Of a stretch of 10,234 nucleotides of DNA, positions 7,800 through 10,234 are shown one piece after another. This stretch comes from Stephanodiscus triporus (taxonomy: Eukaryota > Bacillariophyta > Thalassiosirophyceae > Thalassiosirales > Thalassiosiraceae). The translations under genes and the position numbers were made by a program. The DNA lies in the NCBI GenBank assembly GCA_036939755.1, contig JALLAZ010002692.1, forward strand, positions 1-10,234, read 5' to 3'. Within the stretch, counting starts at the first letter, position 1. Every line of letters starts with the position of its first letter. Under the pieces are notes generated by a model. That model was not told the DNA's origin. It saw only the letters and a program-made list of their open reading frames with translations, and did not search any database.

Positions 7800-8796
7800 A
7801 ATATTGATCGGCTACAGGCAAACAAGAAGTTGCACATGAGTGCCATGGATTGTAACTTCACGAGGAAGTCCAGGCACCGAGCAGCCTGCATCATTGCAGT
7901 ACCATGGCTACAAGACCTTGGGAATCATCTCACGCATCCACAACGCAACTGGCATCAGTGCCACTCCACACAGACTCATGGCAAGGCAGTTGCCCTGCAT
8001 GATCCCCTCCCATGAGTGGATGATGATGGGAGGATCGCCCGGCTCCATCCGCACCAAGCACCGGACCCAATGACAATTGCAGTTGAATGCAAACCAACTC
8101 CTGTGATTCCACAGGTGCACCACATTCCAGAGCATGAGGTACCGGTTCAGCTCGTTGAAGCCATTCCAAGCATCAAACAGAGCAGAGCCAAAGCCAGTCC
8201 CCTCCTTGTAGTGGGAGTTGCTGTCGTCCTTTGCTGCCCCTGGGTCAATCCCTGGGCCAAGCATCCCTGCCGGATGAACCTGTTGATGCAGAGCCAAAGC
8301 TTCCAGATCCTCTTTGTCCTCTTCCTTGGCTGAGTCTGTGGTTCATACAGAAATTTGTGGCCAGATTGCTTGGTTGGCGTGGAGGATGGCTTCAATGCCC
8401 GACCAAAGGCCAGCACAGAGCTGGGTGTTGCCACATGCTCAACGTCTTGGTGTGGCTGCAGTCCGACCACAGCCGCATCCAAACCTTCATGATCCCCAGG
8501 GGCCAAACCCCCTGGTTCTTGTCAAGGGAAACAGTGCGCACAGTATCCACCACACAGTAAGCCGCATAGGGGGGCAAGTCCCAAAGACGCTTGGACTGGA
8601 CTCCATTCCGGAGGAGCCAGGACTTGAGCAAGGTCGACTCGACACAAAAGGGCCTTGCACCACCAGAGAGGCATGCTGTGGCCTTGGCAACACACTCCTC
8701 AAACTCAAAGAAGTAGCCCAGCATCAAATTTAGACAGTCAGGGGCATATAAGGTGACGTCCTTGCTCCGGACGACATTTAGAGGTAAGTCCTTCAA
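7800..8796 (-). pseudogene. degenerate reverse transcriptase (RVT_1, LINE-like) fragment
   Basis: Read on the - strand, pieces in different frames line up with one RT family that I recognise from stramenopile and diatom genomes. STLLKSWLLRNGV and PPYAAYCVVDTVRTV, then VWMRLWSDCSHTKT, fall in 8796-8440. NTQLCAGLWSGIEA and GFGSALFDAWNGFNELNRYL fall in the next frame (8440-7911). The Asp in FDAWNGF (8172-8174) fits the first catalytic Asp of RT motif A. IIIHSWEGIMQGNCLAMSL occupies the place of the usual EG-TQGDPLS motif. PWYCNDAG (about 7884-7907) is the YxDD box with the first Asp changed to Asn. Lesions: frameshift near 8440, TGA 8343-8345, TAG 7908-7910, another frameshift just after the YCND box (CLDFLVKL is in a third frame), and an in-frame gap before LPPYAAY. 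No start codon or element ends are identifiable. The copy is old and inactive. Confidence 0.75.
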
Positions 8797-8820
8797 TGCC
8801 TGCTACAAGGCAATAGAAAA

Positions 8821-9141
8821 TACATCTATCGCATGTGGTCGAACAAGGCTACTGCAATGGAGTTCATCAACAAAACTCATCCGCTTCTCACCGGACCTCA
8901 TCGTGATCTGCATTATGTCTGGAACATAGACCCAGATGCTGCTTTTGTTTTCGTACCAAAGTTTGAAATCTGGAAGACAACGGATGGAACAAAATGAGCA
9001 ATGGCAGCACTTACTGTGACTGTGTCAGCTGCTGGTGATTTTTTGACTTCGATGATAATTTTCAAAGGTAAGCCGATCAGGCACAATGCAAAAAAAGAAC
9101 TGCCAATGCTGGACCCAACATCCATCTATGCCGATCATTGA
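8821..9141 (+). pseudogene. pogo/Tigger-like (DDE_1) transposase fossil
   Basis: One + frame reads MWSNKATAMEFINKTHPLLTGPHRDLHYVWNIDPD, then a less recognisable stretch, then GTK-stop-AMAALTVTVSAAGDFLTSMIIFKGKPIRHN and ELPMLDPTSIYADH before TGA at 9139-9141. The order 'PHRD... NxD... DTKRATxAxTVTxxGxxLxPMIIFKG' is typical of the DDE_1 core; WNID (Asp 8929-8931) would hold the first catalytic Asp. The in-frame TGA at 8995-8997 sits where Arg (CGA) is expected in 'TKRAT', and part of the segment after the Asp appears lost or altered. The N-terminal DNA-binding domain and the rest of the catalytic core are absent. The match rests on motif memory, not a search. Confidence 0.6.
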
Positions 9142-9890
9142 TTGTTATGTTTTTGAAATTTGCAACTGGGCGGAGCCATCAGAATCTCAATCCTACCCCC
9201 ACAAAACTGCTGCCCAAAAACTTCATTTCTCCCCTCTTCCAAACATATCGCCCGCCTGGTCGTGAAACGCCTCTCAATCCTATTTCCACCAAACCGTCCC
9301 AAAACTCCATTTGTCCCCTTTTACAAATGTAGCCTCCATGCAATCCCCCGTTGTTATGTTTTTGAAATGCACAACCGGGCGGGGCCATCAGAATCGCCTG
9401 CCCGGTCACGAAATGCCCCTTGATCCTACCCCCACCAAACCGCCCAAAAACTCCATTTCCCACTCTTACAAACGTAGCCACCATGCTATCCCCCAGTCGA
9501 TTTCGACCGCGCCAACACGGTTGCTTGTTGATTGTTATGTTTTTGAAGTGCACAACCAGGCAGGGCCATCAGAATCGCCCGCCCGGTCACGAAATGCCCC
9601 TCAATCCTACCTCCACCAAACCGCCCCAACACTCCATTTTCCACTCTTACAAACATAGCCACCATGCGATCCCTCAGTCGATTTTGACCACACCAATGTG
9701 ATTGCTTTTTGATTGTCATGTATTTGAGGTGTGCGGCCGGGCATAATAATTGTCTTCCATGCAACGGGACCCCCCCCTGCAAACGTGATAAAATTCCAAT
9801 TTCTCCTCCTAAAAATGAAGCCGCCACACGATCCCCTGGTCAATTTCTCCCATGCCAACGTGGTCCCTCGTTGATTGTGGTATAATTGAG
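9142..9890. repeat. tandem repeat array, ~181-bp unit, about four copies
   Basis: The word TTGTTATGTTTTTGAA or a variant begins units at 9142, 9351, 9532, 9713 (TTGTCATGTATTTGAG) and 9874 (partial). Spacings are 209, 181, 181 and 161. Units 2 and 3 differ at about 21 of 181 positions by my count (about 88% identity). Each has the order: TTGTTATG head, GGGCCATCAGAATC, GCCCGGTCACGAAATGCCCC, ATCCTAC..CCACCAAACCGCC, ACTCTTACAAAC.TAGCCACC, CAGTCGATTT. Unit 1 has an internal partial duplication of the ATCCTAC..CCAAAC block (offset 87) and lacks the last block. Unit 4 is clearly more diverged. The array starts right after the DDE_1 fossil. Several long open frames here on both strands come only from low stop density. 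Confidence 0.85.
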
Positions 9891-10185
9891 GCAGTCAGAA
9901 TGAAGGGTTTTTCCCAACAGGATTCAATCTTCCTTTGCCTTAAAATTGACACTTAATTTTTCATGGTCAGTGAGTGTGGGATTGTGTTAAATTTGTTTGG
10001 GTGATGTGTGATGAGGGTTTTTGATGTGGTAAGTATCATATATACAAAAATAGTAATCATATTGTTCAAAGCAGGAAAATATAGTAACATTACTAGAATG
10101 TAGGTAAAAAGACATACATCCTCTCAGTCAAACAAAGAAGACAAAAAGACAATGCAAATAAATACGCCAATGAACCTAATGTTGT
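9891..10185. other. AT-rich non-coding stretch
   Basis: The sequence becomes clearly AT-rich after the tandem array, with many short A and T runs and stops in all frames. I see no gene, terminal repeat or binding-site cluster here. Confidence 0.5.
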
Positions 10186-10234
10186 GTTAGGCTGTGGTCT
10201 AGCACATTCGTCTGCAAAAGATAGGGGTGTGGGT
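10186..10234 (+). repeat. possible tRNA-Cys-like sequence (SINE head or tRNA pseudogene), cut by window end
   Basis: TGGTCTAGCAC (10195-10205) resembles a polymerase III A box. It is followed by ATTCGTCTGCAAAAG, which looks like an anticodon arm with loop CTGCAAA (anticodon GCA, Cys), and by GGGGTGTGGGT at the edge, where a T arm and B box (GGTTCRANNCC) would begin. The 3' half of the anticodon stem is degenerate and the D arm seems shortened, so a working tRNA is unlikely; a tRNA-derived SINE or pseudogene fits better. The decisive part lies outside the window. Confidence 0.3.

Noticed and set aside
7616..7894. Independent 92-codon gene on the - strand
   Set aside because: Its start (RCLDFLVKL) matches the continuation of the RT fossil after a frameshift, so it is part of that pseudogene; the rest is not recognisable.
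9179..9827. Open frames of 113-124 codons on the - strand and similar + frames across the tandem array
   Set aside because: They follow the repeat. The 181-bp period shifts the frame by one each unit, so similar peptides appear in several frames. No known protein motif and no consistent start.
9142..9890. CRISPR array
   Set aside because: Units are about 181 bp, imperfect throughout, with no short repeat/spacer alternation, in a eukaryotic context.

Overview
This is a eukaryotic nuclear, repeat-rich window, most likely from a diatom or a related stramenopile. I base that on the retroelement protein families, which I recognise as the copia-like Gag/Pol types common in diatom genomes. I see no host housekeeping gene. 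Everything I can identify is a mobile element or a fossil of one, so the window reads as a nested graveyard of transposons.

Layout: (1) 1-2335 is the right part of a PIF/Harbinger DNA transposon. It has the 3' end of a Myb/SANT-like accessory gene on the + strand (to 539) and, converging on it, a DDE transposase gene on the - strand (2114 to 677). The three DDE acidic residues are present, but the transposase frame is broken by a 10-bp tandem duplication at 1628-1647. Behind the transposase start lies a cluster of GCAGATAAAT-type motifs with a perfect 26-bp palindrome. (2) 2336-2895 is non-coding with one strong hairpin. (3) 2896-4720 is a 3'-truncated copia-like LTR element on the + strand: probable LTR, leader and a gag pseudogene. 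(4) 7417-4721 (- strand) is a second, different copia-like element: LTR, gag with zinc knuckle, aspartic protease, GAG-pre-integrase and the start of the integrase core. It is cut off at about 4721 and joined tail-to-tail to the first element. (5) 7418-7799 is mostly unassigned. (6) 8796-7800 (- strand) is an eroded reverse-transcriptase gene with a mutated catalytic motif and strong CpG depletion. (7) 8821-9141 is a fossil of a pogo/Tigger-like (DDE_1) transposase. (8) 9142-9890 is an array of ~181-bp tandem repeats. (9) 9891-10234 is AT-rich sequence ending in a possible tRNA-Cys-like (SINE head) sequence cut by the window edge.

The Harbinger pair would have worked together: in this superfamily the Myb-like protein recruits the transposase to the element ends. 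The two LTR elements are independent insertions that lost their 3' halves. I did not find a new biological system. The most informative structures are the palindrome cluster, the duplication that breaks the transposase, the inverted junction between two retroelements, the CpG-loss signature and the tandem array.
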